Below are positions 49,937 to 58,901 of a DNA stretch of 64,000 bases, piece by piece. Location of the stretch: the NCBI GenBank assembly GCA_021792235.1, contig JAJYVC010000001.1, forward strand, positions 1-64,000, given 5' to 3'. The notes beneath the pieces are model-generated. The model was not told where the DNA came from and did no database searches. It was given only the letters and a program-made list of their open reading frames with translations. Numbering within the stretch: position 1 is the stretch's first letter; each line of letters opens with the position of its first letter. The stretch comes from Microcaldota archaeon (GTDB lineage: Archaea; Micrarchaeota; Micrarchaeia; Micrarchaeales; CABMGC01). The position numbers and the translations under genes were made by a program.

Positions 49937-52009
49937 TCACATCCTAAGCCTGTGCCTCTGCCTTGCTATGACATTCACACCCGGTTCCTTGCTGAGAGAT
50001 ACAAGTCCTTCATTTACATTCTCGAATAATTTGTTTATGTCAAGCACAGTCTCATGGCGCCTATGTCTCACAAGTCCGAACAGGGGGTTGCTCCTGCTTT
50101 TTATATGCCTATGCAGATCTGCTGCCAGGCCATCTGTCAGCTCGGTCACACTCCTCTCCCGTATGAGCCTGCCTAGCTCAACCAGGTTTACTGCGAGCAA
50201 TTGCTGGTCCTTCTCATCCATCATCCTGAATAGCTCGGCGCAATCAAGCCTGCCCTTTGACATGTCTCCAAATTTAACCAGATTGGCTGCGAGTTTCTCC
50301 AATTTAGAAAATCCAGCTTCATCTAGCCCATGCCTCGATACCATTGCATCATAACCCTCTCTCATGCCGAGAAGGTATATAGAGTAGGCTCTGTCAAACA
50401 TCGGGTAATTGCCTTTCAGCACTTCATCGAAAAGCCTGTCATATCTTGTATTAACGCCATCTATGCTCTTAGTTACTATAAGGTCGCCAAGCAGTGCTTC
50501 TCTCACGACCCTGTCATCAACTGCGAGATCCGAGAACAGCTCTGCTATCCTGTCGTTGTTGAGCCTATCCGCCCTTTTCAGCTCAACGACAATCCCTTTC
50601 CTTATGTGGTCGGGCTCTGTATATCGTCCCTTCTCAGCAGGCATTGCCGCAGCCTTAACTGCGTCTATGACTGCTTCATCATCACAGTATTTCATTATCA
50701 GCAGATAGCCCCTTATCTTGAGGTCATCTATCCCACTATCTATTAGCTTCTTTGCGAATTCACTGACCTCTTGAGAGGTTCTATCCTTAAGTGACACATA
50801 TTTGGCCACGCTCACCATGACGGACTGACTTCCCATCCTGTCAAGCTCGTTGTCAAGTAGCCTGCTTGCAAGTTCAAGATCCAGTGCATGCCTTCCGTAT
50901 CCAAGCTGGCCTACTGCCGACATCCTCACTATATTGCTAGGATCGTCGAATGCTGACTGGATTATGCGGTCCCTGTACTTATCAAAGTCTACTGCCGCCA
51001 TGGCATAAATCGCATTTGCCCTTACGCCGGCTGTTTTGCTCATGCGGGCTTCATCCAGTATATGGCTGTCAGTGCGCGTAAACAGGCATAGCTCCAATGC
51101 AGATATCATGAGTTCCTCGGATCCAGATCCTAGAGTATACAGCTTCTCCGCGTCATCTTTTATCTCTGCACGGCTTATCCTGCCCTTCTCCACAGACCCG
51201 GTCTGTATCAGTATGTGGTCTCTTACTGATAGTGCGTAAGGGTCGCTCTTGTCCAGCGCGATGGCCCTATCTGCAAGGTCCCTTATCTTATCATCGTTGT
51301 CTACTATCCTAAGAATTGTAGCTATGACTTCAGGCATTATGCATTTGCCGAAGTAGTATGGATGTATCGACTGGGGCCAGTATGCCCTTATCGATTCGGA
51401 TACATGAAGCGGCTTTATACCATTCCTTATGAGGTAGTAGTTTGCGAACAGGCGCCCCGTCCTTCCATCCCCGTCCTCGAACGGATGCAACTTCGTAAAG
51501 TTGGCGTTGAATTCAGCAACGTTCAGCAGGCTCATGGATGTAGACTCATATGACACATTCAGCATGTCAACAGCATCTTTGAAAGCCTCGGGAACCTCAT
51601 CTGCATGCACAGATATGTATGGTCCCACACTGAGTTGATATCTTCTGAATCCATCTAGGTATTTGCCCTGACTGTATACTCCTGTGAGCAGGGCTCTTCT
51701 TACTTCTACAATATCATCTGGTCGTATTACGTGTCCGTTTATGCCTTTCATGAGTTTAAGCACAGCATCCAGGTTCATTATCTCTCCGTAATCGGAAAGA
51801 GGTCCATCCTTGCCCTCGAATTTACCTTTGTAGAGCAGATCCTCTGTTGCAGATTCGTGGCCATTGTTCACATTTGAATAAAATACTGTTTTTATCAGGC
51901 TATCCCCGAGTGCAACGTCCTTATCGGCATCAAGCTTTACCAACTCTGGTATGCCAAGCCTATCGAGTACGCTAGCGTATTTGTCTTCCATATGCTTCCC
52001 CCGTTGCAC
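49937..52009 (-). CDS. Fic-domain protein fused to HEAT-like repeats
   Basis: The 690-residue protein has a Fic domain (about 35-260) with the active loop HPFEDGDGRTGR at 175-186, where the common Asn is Asp, and a preceding flap region. Fic enzymes transfer AMP or other phosphate groups to proteins. Residues 260-690 are helical hairpins of the HEAT/armadillo kind (VRANAIYAMAAVDF, VRMSAVGQLGYGRHAL) that may select the target. No obvious inhibitory (S/T)xxxE(G/N) helix was seen. It heads a two-gene unit with the HAD phosphatase. An ATG at 51991 is an alternative start. Confidence 0.85.
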   Translation of the reverse strand: MQRGKHMEDKYASVLDRLGIPELVKLDADKDVALGDSLIKTVFYSNVNNGHESATEDLLYKGKFEGKDGPLSDYGEIMNLDAVLKLMKGINGHVIRPDDIVEVRRALLTGVYSQGKYLDGFRRYQLSVGPYISVHADEVPEAFKDAVDMLNVSYESTSMSLLNVAEFNANFTKLHPFEDGDGRTGRLFANYYLIRNGIKPLHVSESIRAYWPQSIHPYYFGKCIMPEVIATILRIVDNDDKIRDLADRAIALDKSDPYALSVRDHILIQTGSVEKGRISRAEIKDDAEKLYTLGSGSEELMISALELCLFTRTDSHILDEARMSKTAGVRANAIYAMAAVDFDKYRDRIIQSAFDDPSNIVRMSAVGQLGYGRHALDLELASRLLDNELDRMGSQSVMVSVAKYVSLKDRTSQEVSEFAKKLIDSGIDDLKIRGYLLIMKYCDDEAVIDAVKAAAMPAEKGRYTEPDHIRKGIVVELKRADRLNNDRIAELFSDLAVDDRVVREALLGDLIVTKSIDGVNTRYDRLFDEVLKGNYPMFDRAYSIYLLGMREGYDAMVSRHGLDEAGFSKLEKLAANLVKFGDMSKGRLDCAELFRMMDEKDQQLLAVNLVELGRLIRERSVTELTDGLAADLHRHIKSRSNPLFGLVRHRRHETVLDINKLFENVNEGLVSLSKEPGVNVIARQRHRLRM

Positions 52010-52182
52010 TTATCAGTGCGTTCTTCTTATCAAGAATACGGCAACGCATGATGTGGCACGTATGTCCGCGGCAATATACTTTATATCTGCTTCCTGTACT
52101 CTCTGCAGGCCACAACGAAACTATACTGGGCCCGTACGCATTGAGTGAACTTGAAAAAATCAGCAAAGCTGCAGGACTACTG
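52010..52182. other. Start of the gap between the Fic gene and the HIT gene
   Basis: The 400-bp gap 52010-52409 has no assured gene. A TATA-like element (actttatatc, about 52077-52086) and a TTG at 52141 open a 34-codon frame (SELEKISKAAGLLPSTAR...) that ends in the repeat at 52183-52278. From 52279 to 52409 nothing was recognised. Confidence 0.35.
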
Positions 52183-52278
52183 CCAAGCACAGCTAGAGTC
52201 ATATATTTTAGTGCACTAGCTGAGGCTATCAGAAAGTACATATAATATTATGCAGCACCTTCTTTATATACTTTGCTG
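52183..52278 (+). repeat. 96-nt direct repeat, copy 1
   Basis: This stretch matches 53370-53465 at about 84 of 96 positions without gaps, with the last 69 nt at 65 of 69. Both copies end a plus-strand reading frame with the same peptide end, AIRKYI then a TAA, followed by the same TATA-like tail (cttctttatatac). The copies flank the HIT gene. Confidence 0.85.
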
Positions 52279-52409
52279 TTCATTTCTGGCGCCTCAGGCT
52301 ATGCAGCCACGTGATTGAAAACTGCCAAGAAAACTGAAAACCTCAATGCAGGAACACTTAAGGAAACAAAATACCACAAGCACATTGGGATAAGGATAAA
52401 GTGGCAGTC

Positions 52410-53360
52410 TTACTTCTTTAATGCCTGCCTGAGCACTTCCGTTTCTGCCTTAATCTGGTCTGCGTCCAATACTGGTGGCATATTTCCCCTCTCATAAATA
52501 TCCAGGTACATTTCGTCATCTCTTCCAGAGTACCTGTCGTTTCTTGATCTCGGTATCAGATTCACATGTAGCCTATCTATAGGTCTGCCTTCATATTCTC
52601 CAGTCTGCATTGACGTTATGTACGACCTGCTTTCGTCACCGTACACCTTGAGCAGCAGATTCATTATCTTCGAGTATGTTATTGCAAAATCCATTCGTTC
52701 CTCGTCGTCAAGTTCCATGAAGTCAGAAACATCCCTCTTTGGCACAAGCAGGGCCTGGCCTCTTATCACCGGCTTTGGGTGGTACATCGCAACGAAGTGA
52801 CTTGATTCATAAAAGATGTTTGCCGAGAGAGCCGCATCAATTTCTTTGCGCGCTACCGGCATTGATCTAGGTGCCTGCTTCGGATTCTGCAGGCCGCACC
52901 TGAGCATTGCAAGGTCGTTTTCAATGTCATCAAGGAATGGTCTGTCAACGTTCTGCAGGTTCTTCGCGTAAATTCTTTCGTACTCAGTGCCCCCGCCAGC
53001 TGCGGAAACTTTCCTTCTTGGTATGAGATGCACATGGAAATGGTTCACTGTTCTTCCTGAGAATTCGCCGCTGCGTATCTTCAGGTCGTATGTGCGCTCA
53101 CCATTGTTGTAGGTATCTAGTATGACTGGCAGCACCGTGCTTATCATGTCAAAAAGCTCTTTGACTTCTGCAGGCTGCAGGTCTAGGAGGCCAAGTATGT
53201 GCCTCCTTGTTATTATAAGGGAATGGCCGTCAGTGAGCGCTTTGCTGTTGTACAGTGCTACAAAGTGCTCTCCTTCGTGCACAGATTGCTTTCTGAGGAC
53301 CTGCTTCATACAGAACGGATCCTTATGAGCCGTCCTTTCTGCTAGGGCAGTGGAGGTCAT
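52410..53360 (-). CDS. Tandem HIT-domain protein, second domain degenerate
   Basis: The 316-residue protein contains two HIT domains. The first (about 15-125) keeps the HxHxH motif as His107, His109 and His111 in NHFHVHLIP. The second (about 170-290) reads DRLHVNLIP, with Arg263 and Asn267 in place of two histidines, so its site is dead. The two-domain plan is like GalT-type nucleotidyltransferases, though the zinc ligands of GalT are not evident. Likely a nucleotide-monophosphate hydrolase or transferase. A TATA element (cttaaatatg, minus strand, about 53388-53397) inside the right repeat precedes the start. Confidence 0.8.
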   Translation of the reverse strand: MTSTALAERTAHKDPFCMKQVLRKQSVHEGEHFVALYNSKALTDGHSLIITRRHILGLLDLQPAEVKELFDMISTVLPVILDTYNNGERTYDLKIRSGEFSGRTVNHFHVHLIPRRKVSAAGGGTEYERIYAKNLQNVDRPFLDDIENDLAMLRCGLQNPKQAPRSMPVARKEIDAALSANIFYESSHFVAMYHPKPVIRGQALLVPKRDVSDFMELDDEERMDFAITYSKIMNLLLKVYGDESRSYITSMQTGEYEGRPIDRLHVNLIPRSRNDRYSGRDDEMYLDIYERGNMPPVLDADQIKAETEVLRQALKK

Positions 53361-53369
53361 AATCCATCA

Positions 53370-53465
53370 CCCAGCACAGCTGGAGGTGCATATTTAAGTG
53401 CACTAACTGATGCAATCAGAAAGTACATATAATATTATACAGCACCTTCTTTATATACTTTGCTG
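53370..53465 (+). repeat. 96-nt direct repeat, copy 2
   Basis: This is the partner of 52183-52278. In this copy the preserved frame reads STAGGAYLSALTDAIRKYI then stop, against STARVIYFSALAEAIRKYI in copy 1. No open frame extends far upstream, so it looks like the tail of a duplicated gene. It also holds the promoter of the HIT gene on the opposite strand. Confidence 0.85.
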
Positions 53466-53500
53466 CAATCTTCTGGCAAAAGCTTATAAAGCAGCGTCAA

Positions 53501-54199
53501 TCAGGTCTGGTCATCGAAGACTCTCTTGCTTCTTATGTCAGAGCTTGCATCCTCCATATCCTTTATCGTATCGACGCCCTTGAAGTATGCGTCAGGGAAC
53601 TTAAGGCCCATCAGTCTGCCTGTCTTGGACAGTTCCACAAATGTCGTGCTCTCGAGATTACCAGAATCAGGCAGGTGCTCGAATATCCCTTTTGACATGA
53701 GATAGACTCCTGAATTCATCCAGTATTCTGGTAGTATTGGCTTCTCCTCGAACCTAACTATTCGGTCTCCTTCAAGGTGCGTTATGCCGTAGGTACTCCT
53801 AAGAGGCACAAGTGCTATTGCAGCTTTGCATCCGTTTAGCCTCATCCTGCTCACCTCTATGTTGGTGACATTGTCGCCATTGAGCATGAGAAATGCGTCT
53901 TCGTCTTCAAGGAGGTGGTGCGCATTCTTCAGTGCTCCACCAGTCCCAAGCTGTGTCTTCTCCTCGGAATATTCTATCTCTATGCCAAGAGTGCCCTTTC
54001 TATGGTCGAAATAGTCGATTACCTTGTCCTTCAGGTAGCCGACAAGCAACACGAAAGATGTTATCCCGTGGGATTTGAGCCACCTTATCTGCCACTCTAT
54101 TATAGGCCTTCCGGCTACCTCCACAAGTGGTTTCGGCACCGTATCTGTAAGAGGCCTCAGCCGCTTACCGTATCCGCCTGCGAGTATCACTGCCTTCAT
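53501..54199 (-). CDS. Sugar-1-phosphate nucleotidyltransferase
   Basis: The 232-residue enzyme has the Rossmann-type signature MKAVILAGGYGKRLRPLTDTVPKPLVEV, then GTGGALKNAH and LMLNGDNVTNIE (metal-binding Asp), and FEEKPILPEYWMNSGVYL. It couples a sugar-1-phosphate to NTP (GDP-mannose or dTDP/UDP-glucose type). The length is that of the short, hexapeptide-free forms. The ATG at 54199 is chosen because it starts at the conserved strand; 54217 would overlap the hydrolase gene. It fits with the glycosyltransferase and flippase at the end of the window. Confidence 0.9.
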   Translation of the reverse strand: MKAVILAGGYGKRLRPLTDTVPKPLVEVAGRPIIEWQIRWLKSHGITSFVLLVGYLKDKVIDYFDHRKGTLGIEIEYSEEKTQLGTGGALKNAHHLLEDEDAFLMLNGDNVTNIEVSRMRLNGCKAAIALVPLRSTYGITHLEGDRIVRFEEKPILPEYWMNSGVYLMSKGIFEHLPDSGNLESTTFVELSKTGRLMGLKFPDAYFKGVDTIKDMEDASSDIRSKRVFDDQT

Positions 54200-54203
54200 A
54201 AAG

Positions 54204-54818
54204 TCATTCCCTTGCACTATCTATGAATTCCGATAATATCTTTATAAATTCCTTAGGTCTGCCGATATAGCACGCATGTCCTGCTCCCTTGATTATCGCT
54301 ACTATGCCATTTATGGATTTTATTGCATCCTCATTGAGATATGCCGGTGCCACATCATCCTCGCTGCCCCACACTGCAAGAACCTTGGCTCTTATCCTGT
54401 TCATAGATATGCTCTTGAGGCTTACTGGAGCAACGATGATGATCCCCGAAAGCCTGCCGCCAGCAGCCTCAGCGAACTTCAGTGCCGCATGGCAGCTAGC
54501 GCTAGATCCTAGTATGAACAACTTGCCCTTTACCGATGAAGAGAGTGCATCAAGGAACGATACGAGATCATTCTCGCCCATAGCAAGCCTGTTTACACTG
54601 TGCGGAAAACCCGGCACATCTACGGCAACCACGCTCAAATCCATATCCCCCAGCGCGCTGACAAGGCCTATCCTGTCCCACACCATCGAGTTGAAGCTGT
54701 AGCCATGCATCATGACAATTGTATCGTCACCTCCAGCCGCATAGTAGTATGTCAGCTTTATGCCCTTGTGATCAAGGCTCCTCTTCTCCAAGGTCTCCCT
54801 TAATATTAAATAATGCAT
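54204..54818 (-). CDS. Alpha/beta hydrolase
   Basis: The 204-residue hydrolase has an oxyanion loop IVMMHGYSFNSMVW, DVPGFPHS, a nucleophile elbow FILGSSASCHAALKF (Ser near 104), an acid in WGSEDDVAP and His in KGAGHACYIGRP. It is close to the minimum size for the family and lacks a cap domain. It is encoded just upstream of the nucleotidyltransferase, on the same strand, and diverges from TyrRS with a 26-bp gap. Substrate unknown. Confidence 0.85.
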   Translation of the reverse strand: MHYLILRETLEKRSLDHKGIKLTYYYAAGGDDTIVMMHGYSFNSMVWDRIGLVSALGDMDLSVVAVDVPGFPHSVNRLAMGENDLVSFLDALSSSVKGKLFILGSSASCHAALKFAEAAGGRLSGIIIVAPVSLKSISMNRIRAKVLAVWGSEDDVAPAYLNEDAIKSINGIVAIIKGAGHACYIGRPKEFIKILSEFIDSARE

Positions 54819-54844
54819 ATAATGTGTATATTAATAGGTTTAAC

Positions 54845-55903
54845 ATGGACATAGAGTCAAAGATCAAGTTGATAAAATCGGAACCACTTGAAGAGGTGAT
54901 AACCGAAAACGATCTAAAGGAGCTGCTCGAAACCAATCCTCATCCAAAGCACTACATCGGAATAGAGATAAGTGGGATGCCGCACATAGGTCACATACTC
55001 GTCGCAGGAAAGAAGATAAACGATCTGGCAAAGGCAGGCGCGCAGACGCAGGTACTGCTTGCAGACTGGCACACTGTGGCCAACAACAAGCTTGGAGGAG
55101 ACTGGGAGAGGATAGCAAAGGCGTCAAAGTTCTACCGGGAACTGTTTAATGCTTTCTGCCCAGACACGAAGGTTGTGCTGGGATCCGATTTATATAAGGG
55201 CAATGACGAATACTGGAAGCTCGTAGTCCAGATAGCTAGAAGGACAACGATAGCCAGGGCGACCCGCACTCTTGTGATACAGGGCCGTAGCGAGAAGGAG
55301 ACACTTCATGTATCTCAGTATCTTTATCCGATGATGCAGGCTGCAGACATACACGCGCTTGACGTTGACATACCTCACGCAGGTATGGATCAGAGGAGGA
55401 TACACGTGCTTGCAAAAGAGGTCTTCAGTGAGATGAGGATGAAGAAGATAGTCCCCATACATCATCATCTGCTTCCCAGTCTCCTAGAACCGCCAAAAAT
55501 CTCCGGTGATGCGCAGAAGGAGGAGATAGTGGCATCAATGAAGATGAGCAAATCAAGGCCCGGATCGGCAATACCCATACTTGCTGACAGCGCAGAAGTG
55601 AGTTCGATACTCAAGACTGCATGGTGTCCGGAGGGAGTTGTCGAGGAGAATCCGGTACTACAGCTGTGCAGGTACGTGATATTTCCAATAAACGGAATGC
55701 TGGAGATAGAGCGGCCTGCAAAGTATGGCGGAAATGTGAACTACGGCGCATACGCGGAGCTCGAATCAGATTTCAGAGAAAGAAAGCTTCACCCAGCAGA
55801 TCTCAAGGTAGCAGTATCAAGCACACTATCATCGATAATGGGGCCGATATACGGGAAATTTGGCCACAGGAAGGCCGAGATCTTAGACATGTTCAAGCAG
55901 TGA
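54845..55903 (+). CDS. tyrS: Tyrosyl-tRNA synthetase
   Basis: The 352-residue class I synthetase of the archaeal/eukaryotic type has a HIGH motif at 47-50 in GMPHIGH, tyrosine-binding QYLYPMMQAADI near 158, HAGMDQRRIHVLAKE and KMSKSRPGSAI at 233-243. Small size without a C-terminal S4 domain is normal for archaea. The ATG at 54845 is used; earlier in-frame starts would extend over the divergent gene. Its end overlaps the convergent HAD gene by 21 bp. Confidence 0.95.
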   Translation: MDIESKIKLIKSEPLEEVITENDLKELLETNPHPKHYIGIEISGMPHIGHILVAGKKINDLAKAGAQTQVLLADWHTVANNKLGGDWERIAKASKFYRELFNAFCPDTKVVLGSDLYKGNDEYWKLVVQIARRTTIARATRTLVIQGRSEKETLHVSQYLYPMMQAADIHALDVDIPHAGMDQRRIHVLAKEVFSEMRMKKIVPIHHHLLPSLLEPPKISGDAQKEEIVASMKMSKSRPGSAIPILADSAEVSSILKTAWCPEGVVEENPVLQLCRYVIFPINGMLEIERPAKYGGNVNYGAYAELESDFRERKLHPADLKVAVSSTLSSIMGPIYGKFGHRKAEILDMFKQ

Positions 55904-56680
55904 TTTTTCCATCCATTCAGCAGCTTTTACAAGGTCCTCAAAGACCATATCTGGCTTCTCGTTCCTAAGATGGGATTCAAGCCCCATTCCAGATAGGACT
56001 ACTGCAGAGGCGCATCCCGCATCCTTGGCAGCTCTGATATCAACAACAGTATCTCCTACATATATCATATCAGAGGTATCCACGCCGCTCATCTTAGACA
56101 CAAGCCTTAACCCTTCGCCTGAGGGTTTCAGGGCTGACACGTCTCGCGAGCTTACTACATGGTCGAATTCAGGCATGAGGTGCTTGAGGTCCCTTTCAAT
56201 AGTCAGAATGTCAGAATTAGATACTATCGCCATCTTCACCATACTATCCCTTATCTTGTTAATTGATCTGGCAGCATGCGGATAAACTCTTACAAGCCTA
56301 TGCGCTTCTGCCGAGGTTGCCGTTCTCACGTATTCATTCACCATCATGCCGAGCTCATCGTGAGATGGTCTCTCAGTGCACGATTCCATTATTTCGGATA
56401 TCCTTGATTCTGCATCTGCTTCGTATATCATACTGCACACCTCTGCAAGCCTTCCAGACTTTGCTATGGAATATATTGTGCTTAGGGAATCCCTCTTGTT
56501 GTTGAACTTGGCCATGCCCTTGAAGTGCCATATGTCCTTTATGCCAAAGCACCTAGAAAATTCGATGTCAAGATTGACCAGCTTAAGGGATCTGGCATGA
56601 CATTCGTAGAACAGCCTTGATGCATCCCTGAGCACACCATCAACATCAAGCGCCACAAGACCTATGTGCTGCATAACCAT
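55883..56680 (-). CDS. HAD-superfamily phosphatase
   Basis: The 265-residue enzyme has motif I VALDVDGVLRD (nucleophile near 11), motif II IVSNSDILT, motif III Lys in DVSALKPSGEGL and motif IV YVGDTVVDIRAAKDAG. The four-helix cap (about 20-140) is of the phosphoglycolate phosphatase/beta-phosphoglucomutase kind. Substrate unknown. Confidence 0.87.
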   Translation of the reverse strand: MVMQHIGLVALDVDGVLRDASRLFYECHARSLKLVNLDIEFSRCFGIKDIWHFKGMAKFNNKRDSLSTIYSIAKSGRLAEVCSMIYEADAESRISEIMESCTERPSHDELGMMVNEYVRTATSAEAHRLVRVYPHAARSINKIRDSMVKMAIVSNSDILTIERDLKHLMPEFDHVVSSRDVSALKPSGEGLRLVSKMSGVDTSDMIYVGDTVVDIRAAKDAGCASAVVLSGMGLESHLRNEKPDMVFEDLVKAAEWMEKSLLEHV

Positions 56681-56811
56681 ATGACACAGCCAAAATAATT
56701 AACCCTTGCGCACGTATGCTAAATTCCAAAGCCCTCGGCAATCCATAGCATCATGCAGGTATAGTACTCTTTTTATTTCTTTTCTAACAGTATATAGTTG
56801 GCGATATCTTC

Positions 56812-57879
56812 ATGGCTGAAGTGTTATCACAGGACGACGAGGAGCTCCTTAAGTTTATCGAATCTGCAAAGCCCAAGATATATGTAGTTGGTGCAGGTGG
56901 AAGCGGCTCAAATACTGCAACAAGGATGTCAGAGCTCAACATAGAGGGAGCATCAATAGTCGCCATGAACACAGACGCGCCACATCTTGCACGCACCAAG
57001 TCGCACAGGAAGATCCTGCTGGGCAAGAAGACGACAAGGGGGCTCGGCGCAGGCAGCGATCCAAAGGTCGGGGAGGAGTCTGCGCTTGAGAGCAAGGAGG
57101 ACATAAGACACATATTGGGAGATGCGCAGCTGGTATTTGTTACATGCGGACTTGGCGGAGGCACCGGCACAGGATCCGCTCCGATAATAGCACACGAATC
57201 AAAGGAGCTCGGCGCGCTGACCGTCGGGGTCGTCACGCTGCCTTTCACAAGTGAGGGTAAGCCTAGGATGAGAAACGCCCTGGAGGGGCTCTCAAGGCTC
57301 AAGCGATCAACCGATACTACAATAATAATACCCAATGACAAACTCCTTGCCGTGGCTCCCGATCTGCCGCTCAACATGGCATTCAAGATAAGCGACGAGA
57401 TACTGTCTAATGCAACAAAGGGCATAATAGAGATGGTGACGAAGCCCGGCATGGTGAACCTGGACTTCGCCGACCTGAGAAGCGTGCTCAAGGATTCTGG
57501 TTATGCAGTAATAGGTATGGGGGAAGCAAACTCATCCCAGACCAGCGATAGGGCCGTAATAGCGCTAGAGAACACGCTGAAGAGTCCATTACTCGATGTA
57601 GATATATCAACTGCAAAAAAAGCGCTAGTCAACATAGTGGGGGGAGAGGACCTCACCCTTAGGGAAGCTGAGAGCATATTCCAGAGCGTATCTAGTCGTA
57701 TAAGTCCAGATGCATTGCTAAAGTGGGGTGCAAGGATAGAGCCGAAGATGCAGAAGAGCACCCTGAAGGTCATGGTGGTACTCAGCGGCGTTGAGTTTGC
57801 AGACTACAGCGACGAAGGGATAAGGAAGAAGGTAGACGAGAATCAGGACGTAGACCTGGATAAGATATTCGATGAGTAA
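56812..57879 (+). CDS. ftsZ: Cell division protein FtsZ
   Basis: The 355-residue tubulin homologue has VVGAGGSGSNT near 26-35, the GTP-binding loop GGGTGTGSAP at 115-124, IIPNDKLL and the T7-loop region MVNLDFADLRSVLKDSGYAVIGMG with catalytic Asp. It forms the division ring. The C-terminus is short, without a recognisable membrane-tether peptide, so a partner should anchor it. It overlaps secE by 8 bp. Confidence 0.95.
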   Translation: MAEVLSQDDEELLKFIESAKPKIYVVGAGGSGSNTATRMSELNIEGASIVAMNTDAPHLARTKSHRKILLGKKTTRGLGAGSDPKVGEESALESKEDIRHILGDAQLVFVTCGLGGGTGTGSAPIIAHESKELGALTVGVVTLPFTSEGKPRMRNALEGLSRLKRSTDTTIIIPNDKLLAVAPDLPLNMAFKISDEILSNATKGIIEMVTKPGMVNLDFADLRSVLKDSGYAVIGMGEANSSQTSDRAVIALENTLKSPLLDVDISTAKKALVNIVGGEDLTLREAESIFQSVSSRISPDALLKWGARIEPKMQKSTLKVMVVLSGVEFADYSDEGIRKKVDENQDVDLDKIFDE

Positions 57880-58072
57880 GATGAAACTTGATCCTGTAGG
57901 AAGTGTCAGAACATTCATATCGGATTCCAAGCATGTAATGAGCGTAAGCTACAAGCCTGACATGAGCACCTTCAAAAGGACCCTCAAGGTGGTGCTTGTA
58001 GGCATACTGCTTCTTGGGATCCTCGGTTTCATAATCTACCTTATAATAAACAACATTGTGCTCGTACCATAA
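57872..58072 (+). CDS. secE: Preprotein translocase subunit SecE (Sec61 gamma)
   Basis: The 66-residue single-pass protein has the amphipathic helix and VSYKPDMSTFKRTLKVVLVGI typical of archaeal SecE, then one transmembrane helix (about 40-62). It clamps the SecY channel. The ftsZ-secE order is common in archaea; here it is not followed by nusG. Confidence 0.9.
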   Translation: MSKMKLDPVGSVRTFISDSKHVMSVSYKPDMSTFKRTLKVVLVGILLLGILGFIIYLIINNIVLVP

Positions 58073-58122
58073 CCATCTGATTCGGTGCATCTCTGTTTTC
58101 ACAATCTGTTTAGGTGTAGTTC

Positions 58123-58896
58123 ATGAGGATAAAGATAGATTATACGATATCTGCCCAGGACAACGCCGATCAGTACTTCAGGCTCTCAAAGAAGCTGAAG
58201 AGGAAGGCCGAGGGTGCAAGTGCAGCCATAATGGACCTCGAGGGAAAGAAGAGCCGGGCCGTAGCTAGGCCATCGGAAAGGAAGGTCAGTATAAGAAAGA
58301 TAACTGAAAGGAAATGGTACGAGAAGTTCAACTGGTTCAATTCGAGCAATGGCATGCTTGCAATAGGTGGCAGAAGTGCGCTGCAGAACGAGCTCATAAA
58401 CTCAAGGTATTTCGATTCGAATGACCTGTTCTTCCACGCAGACGTGTTCGGCGCCTCTGTAGTGGTGCTCAAGTATGGCACAAAGGCGACAAGGGAGATA
58501 CGTGAGGAGGCAGCACAGTTTGCAGCGTGCTACTCAAAGGCATGGGAGGGGGGATCATCTTCTGTGAACGTCTATGCGCTGAGGAGGGAGCAGGTCTCCA
58601 AGTCAAAGGAGAAGGGCTCACTGGGCACAGGCAGCTTCCTCCTAGAGGGCGAGAGGGAATGGTTCAAGGGCGTAGCGCTTGAACTCTGCGCCTTTTCATC
58701 TGAAAGTGGCATTCCTGCCGTTGTGCCGGTGTCTACATGCATGTCGCTTGGAATAAGGAGATACTTACTTATAAAGCCCGGAAACACCAAGAAGTCCGAC
58801 GCAGCCAAGCTCATAGCATCAAGGCTCAAATTCAGTGACATAGATTATGTGATGCAGCATCTTCCTCCTGGCGGGTTTTCAATCAAAGAGACATGA
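58123..58896 (+). CDS. RqcH/NFACT-R protein lacking the NFACT-N half
   Basis: The 257-residue protein corresponds to the C-terminal half of archaeal RqcH: the end of the coiled coil (SAQDNADQYFRLSKKLKRKAEG), the NFACT-R domain (KWYEKFNWFNSSNGMLAIGG, DLFFHADVFGASVVVLK, REEAAQFAACYSKAW) and the archaeal tail (LIKPGNTKKSDAAKLIAS, VMQHLPPGG). Full RqcH binds stalled 60S-type subunits and tRNA-Ala. The missing N-terminal half is not found nearby, so it is either encoded elsewhere or lost. Confidence 0.85.
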   Translation: MRIKIDYTISAQDNADQYFRLSKKLKRKAEGASAAIMDLEGKKSRAVARPSERKVSIRKITERKWYEKFNWFNSSNGMLAIGGRSALQNELINSRYFDSNDLFFHADVFGASVVVLKYGTKATREIREEAAQFAACYSKAWEGGSSSVNVYALRREQVSKSKEKGSLGTGSFLLEGEREWFKGVALELCAFSSESGIPAVVPVSTCMSLGIRRYLLIKPGNTKKSDAAKLIASRLKFSDIDYVMQHLPPGGFSIKET

Positions 58897-58901
58897 TTTG
58901 A

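Noticed and set aside
52048..52245. 65-residue protein upstream of the HIT gene
   Set aside because: The first half looks like random translation of the gap, and only the end is kept in the second repeat copy; recorded as a repeat with a possible 34-codon frame instead.
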